From positions 434,001 to 498,000 of the forward strand of contig CAVWNV010000002.1 of NCBI GenBank assembly GCA_963756515.1: a stretch of DNA of 64,000 nt. The letters run 5' to 3'. This DNA comes from Bog-756 sp963756515 (GTDB lineage: Bacteria > Actinomycetota > Acidimicrobiia > Acidimicrobiales > RAAP-2). The position numbers and the translations under genes are program-made. Shown piece by piece: positions 43,766 through 51,728 of this stretch. Below the pieces are notes generated by a model. It ran no database searches. It was given only the letters and a program-made list of their open reading frames with translations, and was not told the origin of the DNA. Every line of letters starts with the position of its first letter. The stretch's first letter is position 1.

Positions 43766-44005
43766 TTTCCGGGGTTTCACGGGCCAGTGAGCCCGTATGA
43801 TCGAGTGAGCCGGCCGTTGCCGCCCAGCTCACGGACGGCGTCACGGATCCGAGGGGCTCCATGACCCGGTGTCGGACCCGGATGCGAAGCTCACAAGACC
43901 ACGGACCCCTTCCCCACGTGCCCTCGGGCCGAGCCCCGATCAGACAAGCCAGACCCGACCACCCAGCCGACCGATCGACAACCGACCAGAAAGAGGTTCA
44001 CCCCC

Positions 44006-46954
44006 ATGGCCATAGCCCCCCAGCGCATCGGCATCGGCATCCGCCGCCACTTCACCACCGCGGGTGTCCATCCCTACGACGAGGTCGTCTGGGAACGACG
44101 CGACGCCCGGATCACCAACTACCGGGACGGGGCCGTGGCCTTCGAGCAGCTGAACGTGGAGGTGCCGGAGGGCTGGAGCCTCAACGCCACCAACATCCTG
44201 GCCCAGAAGTACTTCCGGGGGACGCCCAACACCGACGAGCGTGAGTGGTCGCTGCGCCAGGTCGCCGACCGGGTGGTCGACACCATCACCACCTGGGGGG
44301 TGAAGGACGGCTATTTCGCCGACGACGAGGAGGCGGAGATCTTCCGCGACGAGCTCAAGTACCTCATCGTCCACCAGATGGCCGCGTTCAACTCGCCGGT
44401 GTGGTTCAACATCGGAGTGGCCGGCGTCCCCCAGCAGGGATCGGCCTGCTTCATCCTGTCGGTCGACGACACCATGGACTCCATCCTCAACTGGTACACC
44501 GAGGAGGGCGTGATCTTCAAGGGCGGCTCGGGGGCGGGGGTGAACCTGTCCCGCATCCGCTCGTCGCACGAGTTGCTGAAAGGTGGAGGGACCGCCTCCG
44601 GCCCTGTCAGCTTCATGCGGGGGGCCGACTCGTCGGCGGGAACCATCAAGTCCGGGGGCAAGACCAGGCGGGCGGCGAAGATGGTCATTCTCGACGCCGA
44701 TCACCCCGACATCGAGGACTTCATCTGGTGCAAGGCCATCGAGGAGCGCAAGGCCCGCGTCCTGCGCGACGCCGGCTTCGACATGGACCTCGACGGTAAG
44801 GACGCCATCAGCCTGCAGTACCAGAACGCCAACAACTCGGTGCGGGTGACCGACGACTTCATGGACGCGGTGGTGTCGGGGGACGACTGGGCCCTGACCA
44901 GCCGGGGCGACGCGCAGCCCATCCGCTGGGTGCCGGCCCGCGATCTGTTCCGCCAGTTCGCCCGGGCGGCCTGGGAGTGCGCCGATCCGGGTATGCAGTT
45001 CGACACCACCATCAACAAGTGGCACACGGCTTCCAACACCGGGCGGATCAACGGGTCCAACCCGTGTTCGGAGTACATGCATCTCGACAACTCGGCCTGC
45101 AACCTGGCCAGCCTCAACCTCATGAAGTACCTCCACGACGACTCCTCGTTCGACATCGAGGGATTCCGGTCCGCCATCGAGGTCATCTTCACGGCCCAGG
45201 AGATCATCGTGGGTAACGCCGACTATCCCACCGAGAAGATCACCGAGAACTCGCGCCGCTTCCGCGAGCTGGGCATCGGGTACGCCAACCTCGGAGCGCT
45301 GCTGATGGCCCAGGGTCTTCCCTACGACTCCGACCAGGGTCGGGCCTGGGCCGGTGCCATCACGGCGCTTATGACGGGTCACGCCTATGCCACCTCGGCC
45401 CGCACCGCAGCCAGGATGGGCCCGTTCGCCGGGTACCACGACAACATCGAGCCCATGCTCAACGTGTTGCGCATGCACCGCGATGCGGTGGCCGACATCG
45501 ACGAGGAGGAGGTGCCCACCGACCTGCTGTCGGCCGCTCAGGAGGCATGGGAACTGGCCGTGGAATTGGGTGAGCAGAACGGCGTCCGCAACTCACAGGC
45601 CAGCGTGCTGGCCCCGACCGGCACCATCGGGCTGTTGATGGACTGTGACACCACCGGCGTGGAGCCCGACCTCGGACTGGTCAAGACCAAGAAGCTGGTC
45701 GGGGGCGGAACCATGTCGATCGTCAACCAGACGGTGCCCCGGGCCCTGACCCGACTGGGGTACTCCGCCGATCAGGTGGACGAGATCATCGCCTACATCG
45801 ACGTCCACAAGTCCATCGTGGGTGCGCCGTACCTTTCGGCTGACCACCTGGCCGTGTTCGCCTGCTCCATGGGTGACAACACCATCCACTACCTCGGTCA
45901 CGTGCGCATGATGGGGGCCGTCCAGCCGTTCATCTCCGGTGCCATCTCCAAGACGGTCAACCTCCCCGAGGAGGTGTCGGTCGAAGACGTCGAGCAACTC
46001 CACATCGACGCATGGCGCATGGGGATCAAGGCCGTGGCCGTCTACCGCGACAACTGCAAGGTGGCCCAGCCCCTGTCCGCCACCAAGGAGAGTGCCGCCA
46101 CCGACGACGGGACCGCTTCCGACGGCGTGCCGGCGGCGTCCGAGGCCGAGGCCCACGCCCGCGAGCTGTCCGAGAAGATCGCCGGTCTGGAGGCGGCGCT
46201 GGTCCACGAGCAGGCCCGTACCGCCAGTACTGTCGTGGTCGGCGCCGTGCGGGAACGGCTGCCCCGTCGGCGCACGTCGTCGACGTTCGCCTTCCGGGTG
46301 GCCGACTGCGAGGGGTACGTGACTGTCGGTGAGTACGAGGACGGGCGTCCGGGGGAGGTGTTCATGAAGGTGTCGAAGCAGGGCTCGACCCTGGCCGGGA
46401 TCATGGACGCCTTCTCCATATCGGTGAGCCTCGGATTGCAGCACGGCGTGCCGTTGGCGACCTACGTGCGCAAGTACACCAACATGCGCTTCGAGCCCGC
46501 CGGCATCACCGACGATCCCGAGCTGCGTATCGCCACCAGCCTGGTCGACTACATCTTCCGCCGGTTGGCCGTCGACTACCTGCCGATGGAGGAGCGGGCC
46601 GAGCTGGGCGTGCTCTCGACCGCCGAGCGGATGCAGCCGACCCTGCCCGGCGTGGAGGAGACGGCCACCGAGTCGACCGGTGTGGTCGATACGGAGCTGG
46701 TCGATCCGGTGACGGCCACGGTGATAGACGGGAGCGAAGTCGACAGCGACGGTCCCGAGGTCGACAGCCTGACCGGCCCGATGCAGCGCACCGGTCCGGT
46801 GGGCCGGATCGATGCGACGTCCACCGCGGACCAGCTGTTGGCCCGGGCCGAGCCCCGTGACGCCCCCTACTGCTATCAGTGCGGGAACGCCATGCAGCGG
46901 GCCGGGTCGTGCTACGTGTGCGGGAGCTGCGGCACCACCAGTGGCTGCTCGTAG
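44006..46954 (+). CDS. nrdJ: vitamin B12-dependent ribonucleotide reductase (class II)
   Basis: The 982-residue enzyme reduces ribonucleotides to deoxyribonucleotides using adenosylcobalamin, with no need for oxygen. The ATG has AAAGAGG upstream. Landmarks are FNSPVWFNIGV (about 130), SACFILSVDDTMDSI, the active-site segment NGSNPCSEYMHLDNSACNL (about 348-366) and SVLAPTGTIGLLMDCDTTG (about 533-551). The last 30 residues carry a Cys-rich tail (CYQCGNAMQRAGSCYVCGSC) that re-reduces the active site and may bind zinc. Length fits the long actinobacterial NrdJ. It is likely controlled by NrdR through the boxes upstream. Confidence 0.97.
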   Translation: MAIAPQRIGIGIRRHFTTAGVHPYDEVVWERRDARITNYRDGAVAFEQLNVEVPEGWSLNATNILAQKYFRGTPNTDEREWSLRQVADRVVDTITTWGVKDGYFADDEEAEIFRDELKYLIVHQMAAFNSPVWFNIGVAGVPQQGSACFILSVDDTMDSILNWYTEEGVIFKGGSGAGVNLSRIRSSHELLKGGGTASGPVSFMRGADSSAGTIKSGGKTRRAAKMVILDADHPDIEDFIWCKAIEERKARVLRDAGFDMDLDGKDAISLQYQNANNSVRVTDDFMDAVVSGDDWALTSRGDAQPIRWVPARDLFRQFARAAWECADPGMQFDTTINKWHTASNTGRINGSNPCSEYMHLDNSACNLASLNLMKYLHDDSSFDIEGFRSAIEVIFTAQEIIVGNADYPTEKITENSRRFRELGIGYANLGALLMAQGLPYDSDQGRAWAGAITALMTGHAYATSARTAARMGPFAGYHDNIEPMLNVLRMHRDAVADIDEEEVPTDLLSAAQEAWELAVELGEQNGVRNSQASVLAPTGTIGLLMDCDTTGVEPDLGLVKTKKLVGGGTMSIVNQTVPRALTRLGYSADQVDEIIAYIDVHKSIVGAPYLSADHLAVFACSMGDNTIHYLGHVRMMGAVQPFISGAISKTVNLPEEVSVEDVEQLHIDAWRMGIKAVAVYRDNCKVAQPLSATKESAATDDGTASDGVPAASEAEAHARELSEKIAGLEAALVHEQARTASTVVVGAVRERLPRRRTSSTFAFRVADCEGYVTVGEYEDGRPGEVFMKVSKQGSTLAGIMDAFSISVSLGLQHGVPLATYVRKYTNMRFEPAGITDDPELRIATSLVDYIFRRLAVDYLPMEERAELGVLSTAERMQPTLPGVEETATESTGVVDTELVDPVTATVIDGSEVDSDGPEVDSLTGPMQRTGPVGRIDATSTADQLLARAEPRDAPYCYQCGNAMQRAGSCYVCGSCGTTSGCS

Positions 46955-47021
46955 CGTGACGCTGCATGGGCGCACCGGTGGTGAGCCGGCCGGGTCTAGC
47001 CGGACCGCGGCCCACTCACCC

Positions 47022-47049
47022 GTCGGCGGCGATGAACATCGCCGCCGAC
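47022..47049. terminator. strong hairpin after nrdJ, possible terminator
   Basis: GTCGGCGGCGAT and ATCGCCGCCGAC form a perfect 12-base stem around a four-base loop (GAAC), 67 bases after the nrdJ stop. No run of T follows, so it is not a canonical intrinsic terminator. Such T-less hairpins are common at gene ends in GC-rich actinobacteria. It could also act in RNA stability. Confidence 0.55.
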
Positions 47050-47147
47050 GCCGGTAGCCGGCCGCCCGTCGTCTCGGCCGGTGGGTCACGCCGCGCCCGG
47101 CCCGACGTGACTGTGCATGCCCCCCCCGCCCTGTCGGGTCCAGCCGG

Positions 47148-47696
47148 TTGAACGACCCGGTGTCGCCCCGTCCCGAGGATCCGTCCGCCCGAGCCCACGG
47201 TTCGGGCCACCGTCACGACCGCTCGGTGGCGGGACTGGCCGACTACGTCTACGGCACCATCTCGACGTTGGTGGCGATCTCCGGCCTCACCTTCGAGAAG
47301 AATCCGGGCGATCTGACGACGGCGGGGGTGGTCGTGGTGGGGGCGGTGGCCATCTGGCTGGCCCACGGCTTCTCGCAGCTGGTCATCGTGCGGCCGTGGC
47401 AGCGGCTGGAGCTCCGATGGATGCACCTGTGGGACGAGCTCAGTGCCTCGTGGACGATCGTCGCGGCCGCCATACCGGCCACCTTGATCTTCGTTCTGTC
47501 CGGTGCCGGGCTGTGGACGGTGCGGACGGCCTTCGCCCTGGCCGAGATCGTCGGTGTCCTGGCCCTGGCCGTAGTGGGATTCGGCACCGCCGGCCGTGGG
47601 ACCGGGCTGTCGTGGAAGAGGCTGGCCTACGTCGGGAGCCTGGTGCTGGTGGGGGTGTTCATCGTCCTGCTCGAGCTCCTCGTGCACAAGCTGTAG
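47148..47696 (+). CDS. small integral membrane protein, four spans
   Basis: The 182-residue protein has a hydrophilic N-terminus of about 30 residues and four hydrophobic segments: VYGTISTLVAISGLTF, AGVVVVGAVAIWLAHGF, TIVAAAIPATLIFVLSGAGL and AYVGSLVLVGVFIVLLELLV. The TTG at 47148 is open; GTG 47160 is an equally plausible start. Neither has a clear ribosome binding site. No transporter or enzyme motif is recognised. It lies after nrdJ on the same strand, beyond the hairpin, so it is probably transcribed separately. Confidence 0.65.
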   Translation: MNDPVSPRPEDPSARAHGSGHRHDRSVAGLADYVYGTISTLVAISGLTFEKNPGDLTTAGVVVVGAVAIWLAHGFSQLVIVRPWQRLELRWMHLWDELSASWTIVAAAIPATLIFVLSGAGLWTVRTAFALAEIVGVLALAVVGFGTAGRGTGLSWKRLAYVGSLVLVGVFIVLLELLVHKL

Positions 47697-47769
47697 GGGT
47701 CGCCCGGTCCGGCGGTAGAGTGGGAGGCGAGGTGCCAGAGTGCGTCCGACCGAATCCGACAGGAGACCG

Positions 47770-48120
47770 ATGGTGGATGACCACGATGATGGTTGGGTTT
47801 CCGGGACCGTGACGGTGGTGCCTGGGTCCGAGGCCGGGTTCACCGGGGCCGGGTTCACCGAGGCCGGGTTCACCGAGGCCGAGCTGACCGAGCTGGCCCT
47901 GGCGGCCGATCCCGACGCACCGATCGACGAGGATGCCGTCCCTCTGGCCGACTACCTCGGGCAGGTGGATGGCCTGTTGCCATCGTGGTACATGCCTACG
48001 CCGATGGCCCGCACCGGCAAATCGTGGAGGATCCCGGTGGTGGTGGCCATCGTGGCCGCTTTCGTCATCATCGAGGCGCTGGGACTGTGCAGCACCTTCG
48101 GCCAGCTGGTGCCGGCCTAG
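47770..48120 (+). CDS. single-span membrane protein with 15-base repeats
   Basis: The 116-residue protein starts at ATG 47770 directly after AGGAGACCG. The N-terminus has tandem pentapeptide units (AGFTG, AGFTE, AGFTE, AELTE), an acidic stretch, then one hydrophobic span near the C-terminus (IPVVVAIVAAFVIIEALGLC). It probably sits in the cytoplasmic membrane with most of the chain in the cytoplasm. No known domain. It lies 74 bases after the four-span membrane protein, and they may form one transcript. Confidence 0.65.
   Translation: MVDDHDDGWVSGTVTVVPGSEAGFTGAGFTEAGFTEAELTELALAADPDAPIDEDAVPLADYLGQVDGLLPSWYMPTPMARTGKSWRIPVVVAIVAAFVIIEALGLCSTFGQLVPA
47833..47892 (+). repeat. four tandem 15-base repeats inside a small membrane-protein gene
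   Basis: The unit GCCGGGTTCACCGAG is repeated four times (starts 47833, 47848, 47863, 47878; the last diverges to GCCGAGCTGACCGAG). Each encodes the pentapeptide AGFTE. The repeats are in frame, so changes in number would only lengthen or shorten the N-terminus. Confidence 0.9.
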
Positions 48121-48394
48121 GTCTGCCCGCTACTGCCGGTCGCGATCTCTCCCCTGGTTGGGTCCGGGGCCGTCCTCAGCGCTTCATTTCCCTTGTCAGG
48201 GTCTAAAATGCCGCTCGGCGCGCGTGATGCATCACTCCTAGTGGTTGCCACGGCAATTTGCCACGGAGCGCGTTGCCTTAGGTCGCGACCGCCCTGCACT
48301 ATGGAGTCACGGGTTGTGGACCGAGCCATCATCGGTCCGGCGCCCGCACTGGGAACGCAGGGGCGATGCTCCTACGGAACGAAGGGCAACCGAT

Positions 48395-48715
48395 ATGTGG
48401 GCAAGACGTCTGATCGTTGGAACAAGCCTGGCCGTGGCCTCTCTGGCCATGGTGCCGGGCATCGCTGGAGCCGACAGCTGCACGCCGGCCGGGTCGGTGA
48501 CCGAACCGGGTGGGTGTGTGGTCACGCCGACCGTTCCGGCCACGCCGGATCCGACACCGGTGGCTGTGAGCTCCGGTTCCGGCACCACCACGACTGTCAC
48601 GACCTCCAGCCTCCCCTTTACCGGAGCTGATGTGGCCGAGCTGGCCCTCGTGGGTTCTGGCGCCGTCCTGGCCGGTGGCCTGCTCATGCGCCGCCGCCGC
48701 CGGGCCATGGCCTGA
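48395..48715 (+). CDS. LPXTG-anchored surface protein (sortase substrate)
   Basis: A 106-residue protein with a complete cell-wall sorting pattern. It has an N-terminal signal peptide (WARRLIVGTSLAVASLAMVP ending near GADS), a short Thr/Pro-rich stalk with two cysteines, LPFTG at 73-77, a hydrophobic segment (LALVGSGAVLAGGLL), and a basic RRRRR tail. Sortase would cleave between Thr76 and Gly77 and join Thr to the cell wall. The ATG follows GAAGGG. A class E sortase gene lies 94 bases downstream on the other strand. The stalk is too short for an enzyme, so it may be a structural or adhesin-like anchor. Confidence 0.88.
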   Translation: MWARRLIVGTSLAVASLAMVPGIAGADSCTPAGSVTEPGGCVVTPTVPATPDPTPVAVSSGSGTTTTVTTSSLPFTGADVAELALVGSGAVLAGGLLMRRRRRAMA

Positions 48716-48809
48716 CCAGCCGGGTAGATCTGGCGAAGGCCGGGCCGGGTACCACGGTCCGCTCCCAGACGGGGCGCGGTCGAGGACGCGGAGGGGCGGC
48801 CCGGCTGCG

Positions 48810-49727
48810 TCAGTAGCTGGCCGGTAGCAGGGGCGCCACGGACTGGAAGAAGAAGAACACCACTCCCAGCCAGACCAGGGTGCCCACGCCCAGGATGGCG
48901 AGGCGCCGGCCACGGACGGTCCGGAGGGCGGCCATCCACACGCCGACGGTCAAGGTGGCCACCCCCAACCCCCACAGGATGGCTACCGCCCAGTTCTTGC
49001 GCGGCGGGGCCGGAGCCGGAGCCGGGGAATCCTTGTGCACCTTGGGCTTGGCCGCCGGCACCACCGTGGCGTGGACCAGTTCACTGGCGGTCAGCTGGGC
49101 GTGGACCACCAGTCGCTGGCTGGCGCTGTAGCGCGGATTGCAGGTGGTGAGGGTCAGCTGGGGCGTGGGAGTGGGATCCACCACCGACACGTCGGTCGGA
49201 AGCACGACCTGGCTTCCGATGACCCGGTAGAGGAACGTCCCTTGGAGCGTGGTGATCAGGATCACGTCACCGGGTACGAGCGCATCGAGGCTGTAGAAGG
49301 GGTGCAGGTACGTCGTCCGGTGTCCGGCGATGGCGGCGTTGCCCGCCTCCCCCGGCAGAGGGGTGGTCGGATAGTGCCCCGGACCCATCTGCAGCTGGGC
49401 CTCGCCGGTGCCCTCCACGATGGTCATGGCCAGATTGATCTTCGGGATGCGGATGATCCCCACCGGGCTGCTGAGGGGCGGGTCGGCGATGGTCGGCGCC
49501 ACTTGGGGCGCAACCGGGGTCGTGGAATGGGCCGGAGCCTGGACGTGACCACTCGGGTGCGAGCCGGCCTTGTCCTGGGCTTCGCGGAACTGGGATGTCA
49601 ACACAGCCTGGTTTCGGGCCGTGATCAGCCCGGTACCCCACAGGAGGTACGGGATGAACAGCAGGACCAGGATGCCGGCGACCAGCACCACCCGTCCCAC
49701 CCCCACTCGGATGGCCGTGAACGACAC
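48810..49727 (-). CDS. class E sortase
   Basis: The 305-residue sortase starts at a GTG and anchors through an N-terminal span (VGVGRVVLVAGILVLLFIPY). Extra hydrophobic segments occur near the C-terminus (AVAILWGLGVATLTVGVWMA; LAILGVGTLVWLGVVFFFFQ), as is usual for class E. Catalytic residues are His136 (AIAGHRTTYLHPF), Cys196 (LTTCNPRYSASQR) and Arg205. Pro-rich linkers flank the core. It should attach the adjacent LPFTG protein (48395), and perhaps others, to the wall. Class E enzymes often favour LAxTG, so the LPxTG pairing here is noteworthy. Confidence 0.92.
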   Translation of the reverse strand: MSFTAIRVGVGRVVLVAGILVLLFIPYLLWGTGLITARNQAVLTSQFREAQDKAGSHPSGHVQAPAHSTTPVAPQVAPTIADPPLSSPVGIIRIPKINLAMTIVEGTGEAQLQMGPGHYPTTPLPGEAGNAAIAGHRTTYLHPFYSLDALVPGDVILITTLQGTFLYRVIGSQVVLPTDVSVVDPTPTPQLTLTTCNPRYSASQRLVVHAQLTASELVHATVVPAAKPKVHKDSPAPAPAPPRKNWAVAILWGLGVATLTVGVWMAALRTVRGRRLAILGVGTLVWLGVVFFFFQSVAPLLPASY

Positions 49728-49921
49728 GTTGGGATGCTAGCGGTACGGCCGTTCGTTCTTGGTGCAGGTCGCGGTGCCTGGCCGCGACGAGACGGCCGAC
49801 GTCTCGATGATGACACAGGGTTGAAACCCCGGTCCGGTACCATCGAGGGGTCTGACGCCTACCCGTCGCGCCGATCGACCCGGGCCGCGGGCCCCGGTCG
49901 CGCCGGCGCCTGGAGTATCGA

Positions 49922-51676
49922 GTGGTTGCCGTGACCAAGAAAGCCGGTGGGCGGCGACGCACGTGGCTGATCGTGGCTGCCGTCGCGGTGGTGATCCTGG
50001 TGTGGGGAGGGTTTCTGGCCGCACGTAGCTGGTCCGCCTACCAGCACGACCGACGGGGACTGGCCCACCTCGAACAGGTGAGGACCGATCTCAGCCCCGG
50101 GCAGCTGACATCACCCGGTTCCGTGCAACTGCTCGACGCGGCGCAGGCCGAGTTCGCCCAGGCGCAGTCGGATCTCTCGTCACCCCTGTTCGCGCCGGTC
50201 ACGATCGTGCCCGTGATCGGGCGGCAGTTCCGCTCGGTCCGGTCCCTGAGTACGGCGGCCGGCACGGTGTCGTCCGTCGGTGCGACATTCCTGTCCCAGG
50301 TGCACGGCATACTCGACCAGCCCAACGGCGCCGGGCCCCAACGGGTGGCGTCGCTGCGCCAGCTCTCCGCCATCGCGGCATCGGCCCGGTCGCAGCTGAA
50401 CCACGTCGACACCGGCCCCTCGCAGGCACTGGTGTCGCCGCTGGCCTCCAAACACAACGAGTTCGTGCGGCAGCTCGACGAGGCCCGGTCGAGGTTGACC
50501 AGTGCCGCCGCCGTGTCGACCGCCGTGGCCTCGATCCTCGACGGTCCACAGACCTACGTGGTGCTCGCCGCCAACAACGCCGAGATGAGGGCGGGGTCGG
50601 GGACGTTCCTCGATGTCGGGGTGGCCACGACGTCGGCCGGGTCGGTGCAGGTGGGTGACATGGGTCCCTCGGGTGACCGGACGCTGCCGGCCGGAGCGGT
50701 GGTGGCCACTGGTGACTTCGAGCGGAACTGGGGATGGCTCAATCCGACGTTGGACATGCGCAACCTCGGGTGGACACCCCAATTCAATGTGACCGCCCCG
50801 CTGGCTGCAGCCATGTGGACCAAATTGACCGGCCAACCGGTGAACGGAGTCATCTCGTTCGACGTGGCCGGGCTGCGCCAGTTGCTCGAGGCCACCGGAC
50901 CGGTCCAGGCCGGCGGGCAGACGGTGACCGCCGACAACGTGGAGCAGTTCCTGCTCCACGATCAGTACGCCGGACTGACCGACACCTCCACCGGGGACAG
51001 CGATCGCCAGGACGCCCTGGGTTCGCTGACCGGCACGGTGCTGAACCAGCTGCAGGGCCAGAGCACGGACATCCGGGCCCTGGCCACGGCGGTGTCGTCG
51101 GCGGTGGCCGGTCGTCACTTCATGGTGTGGTCGCGCGACCCGGTGGACCAGGCCGCGTGGGTCGTGAGCGGAGTGAGCGGGAGTCTGACTCCCCGTTCGG
51201 TGGACGTGTCGGTCGTCAACCTCGGGGGCAACAAGCTGGACCAGTACCTTCCGGTGCACGTGACGGTCACCACGGCGCCGGCCGGCTCGGACACGTCGGT
51301 CACGCTGACGACCAAACTGTCCAACATCACGCCGCCGGGACAGTCGCAGTTCATCGCCGGACCGTTCCCCGGGGAACCGGTCTCCTACGCCGGCTACCGC
51401 GGTCTGGTGGCGGCCAATCTTCCCGGAGCCGCCAGCGATGTCTCCATGACCGGAGCCGGACCGCTCGCGGTGAGGGGAGCCGAGGGGCCCACGTGGGTGC
51501 TGGCGGCGCCGGTCACCATCCCCCAGGGCACCTCCTCCACGGTGGTGATCCGCTTCCGCATGCCCGGTCGCCACGGGTCGATGACGCTGGTTCCGTCGGC
51601 CCGGATCCCCGCCGAGCAGTGGACCTCGGGGGGGACGACCTTCGACGACAGCTCGGCCACCACCATCAGCTGGTGA
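49922..51676 (+). CDS. DUF4012 domain-containing membrane protein
   Basis: The 584-residue protein starts at a GTG with an N-terminal span (TWLIVAAVAVVILVWGGFLA, about 14-33); the rest is extracellular. An early helical region (LLDAAQAEFAQAQSDLSSPL) is followed by the DUF4012 core: GPQTYVVLAANNAEMRAGSG (about 209-228), NWGWLNPTLDMRNLGWTPQF and VISFDVAGLRQLLEATGPV. DUF4012 proteins are often found in exopolysaccharide and surface loci of actinobacteria, as here. The biochemical role is not established. It precedes a GT4 gene on the same strand and is divergent from the sortase. Confidence 0.88.
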   Translation: MVAVTKKAGGRRRTWLIVAAVAVVILVWGGFLAARSWSAYQHDRRGLAHLEQVRTDLSPGQLTSPGSVQLLDAAQAEFAQAQSDLSSPLFAPVTIVPVIGRQFRSVRSLSTAAGTVSSVGATFLSQVHGILDQPNGAGPQRVASLRQLSAIAASARSQLNHVDTGPSQALVSPLASKHNEFVRQLDEARSRLTSAAAVSTAVASILDGPQTYVVLAANNAEMRAGSGTFLDVGVATTSAGSVQVGDMGPSGDRTLPAGAVVATGDFERNWGWLNPTLDMRNLGWTPQFNVTAPLAAAMWTKLTGQPVNGVISFDVAGLRQLLEATGPVQAGGQTVTADNVEQFLLHDQYAGLTDTSTGDSDRQDALGSLTGTVLNQLQGQSTDIRALATAVSSAVAGRHFMVWSRDPVDQAAWVVSGVSGSLTPRSVDVSVVNLGGNKLDQYLPVHVTVTTAPAGSDTSVTLTTKLSNITPPGQSQFIAGPFPGEPVSYAGYRGLVAANLPGAASDVSMTGAGPLAVRGAEGPTWVLAAPVTIPQGTSSTVVIRFRMPGRHGSMTLVPSARIPAEQWTSGGTTFDDSSATTISW

Positions 51677-51728
51677 CGGTCGTTCCACCCCGGAGGGTGC
51701 CTCCGGTCGCCCGCAGTACGATGCGCCG

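Larger units (their letters stand above)
43530..44005. other. 476-base intergenic region between glpK and nrdJ
   Basis: This is the only gap above 300 bases. It holds the nrdJ promoter (TTGACA and TGTAAT), two candidate NrdR boxes, and a leader of about 284 bases before the nrdJ ATG. The leader has at least two inverted repeats: ACGGGC/GCCCGT at 43779-43796 and GTGAGC/GCTCAC at 43805-43832. It is less GC-rich around the promoter than its surroundings. No open reading frame in it has codon use like its neighbours. An 8-base palindrome TTCGCGAA lies at 43622-43629 on the glpK side. Confidence 0.7.

Noticed and set aside
43766..44005. Cobalamin riboswitch before nrdJ
   Set aside because: A segment near 43965 loosely resembles a B12 box, but the conserved core elements (a GCCACTG-type stretch and the flanking GGGAA pattern) are not there.
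43861..44244. ORF beginning with ATG in the nrdJ leader
   Set aside because: It overlaps the NrdJ start in another frame, and its product is His/Pro/Arg-rich with no recognisable feature.
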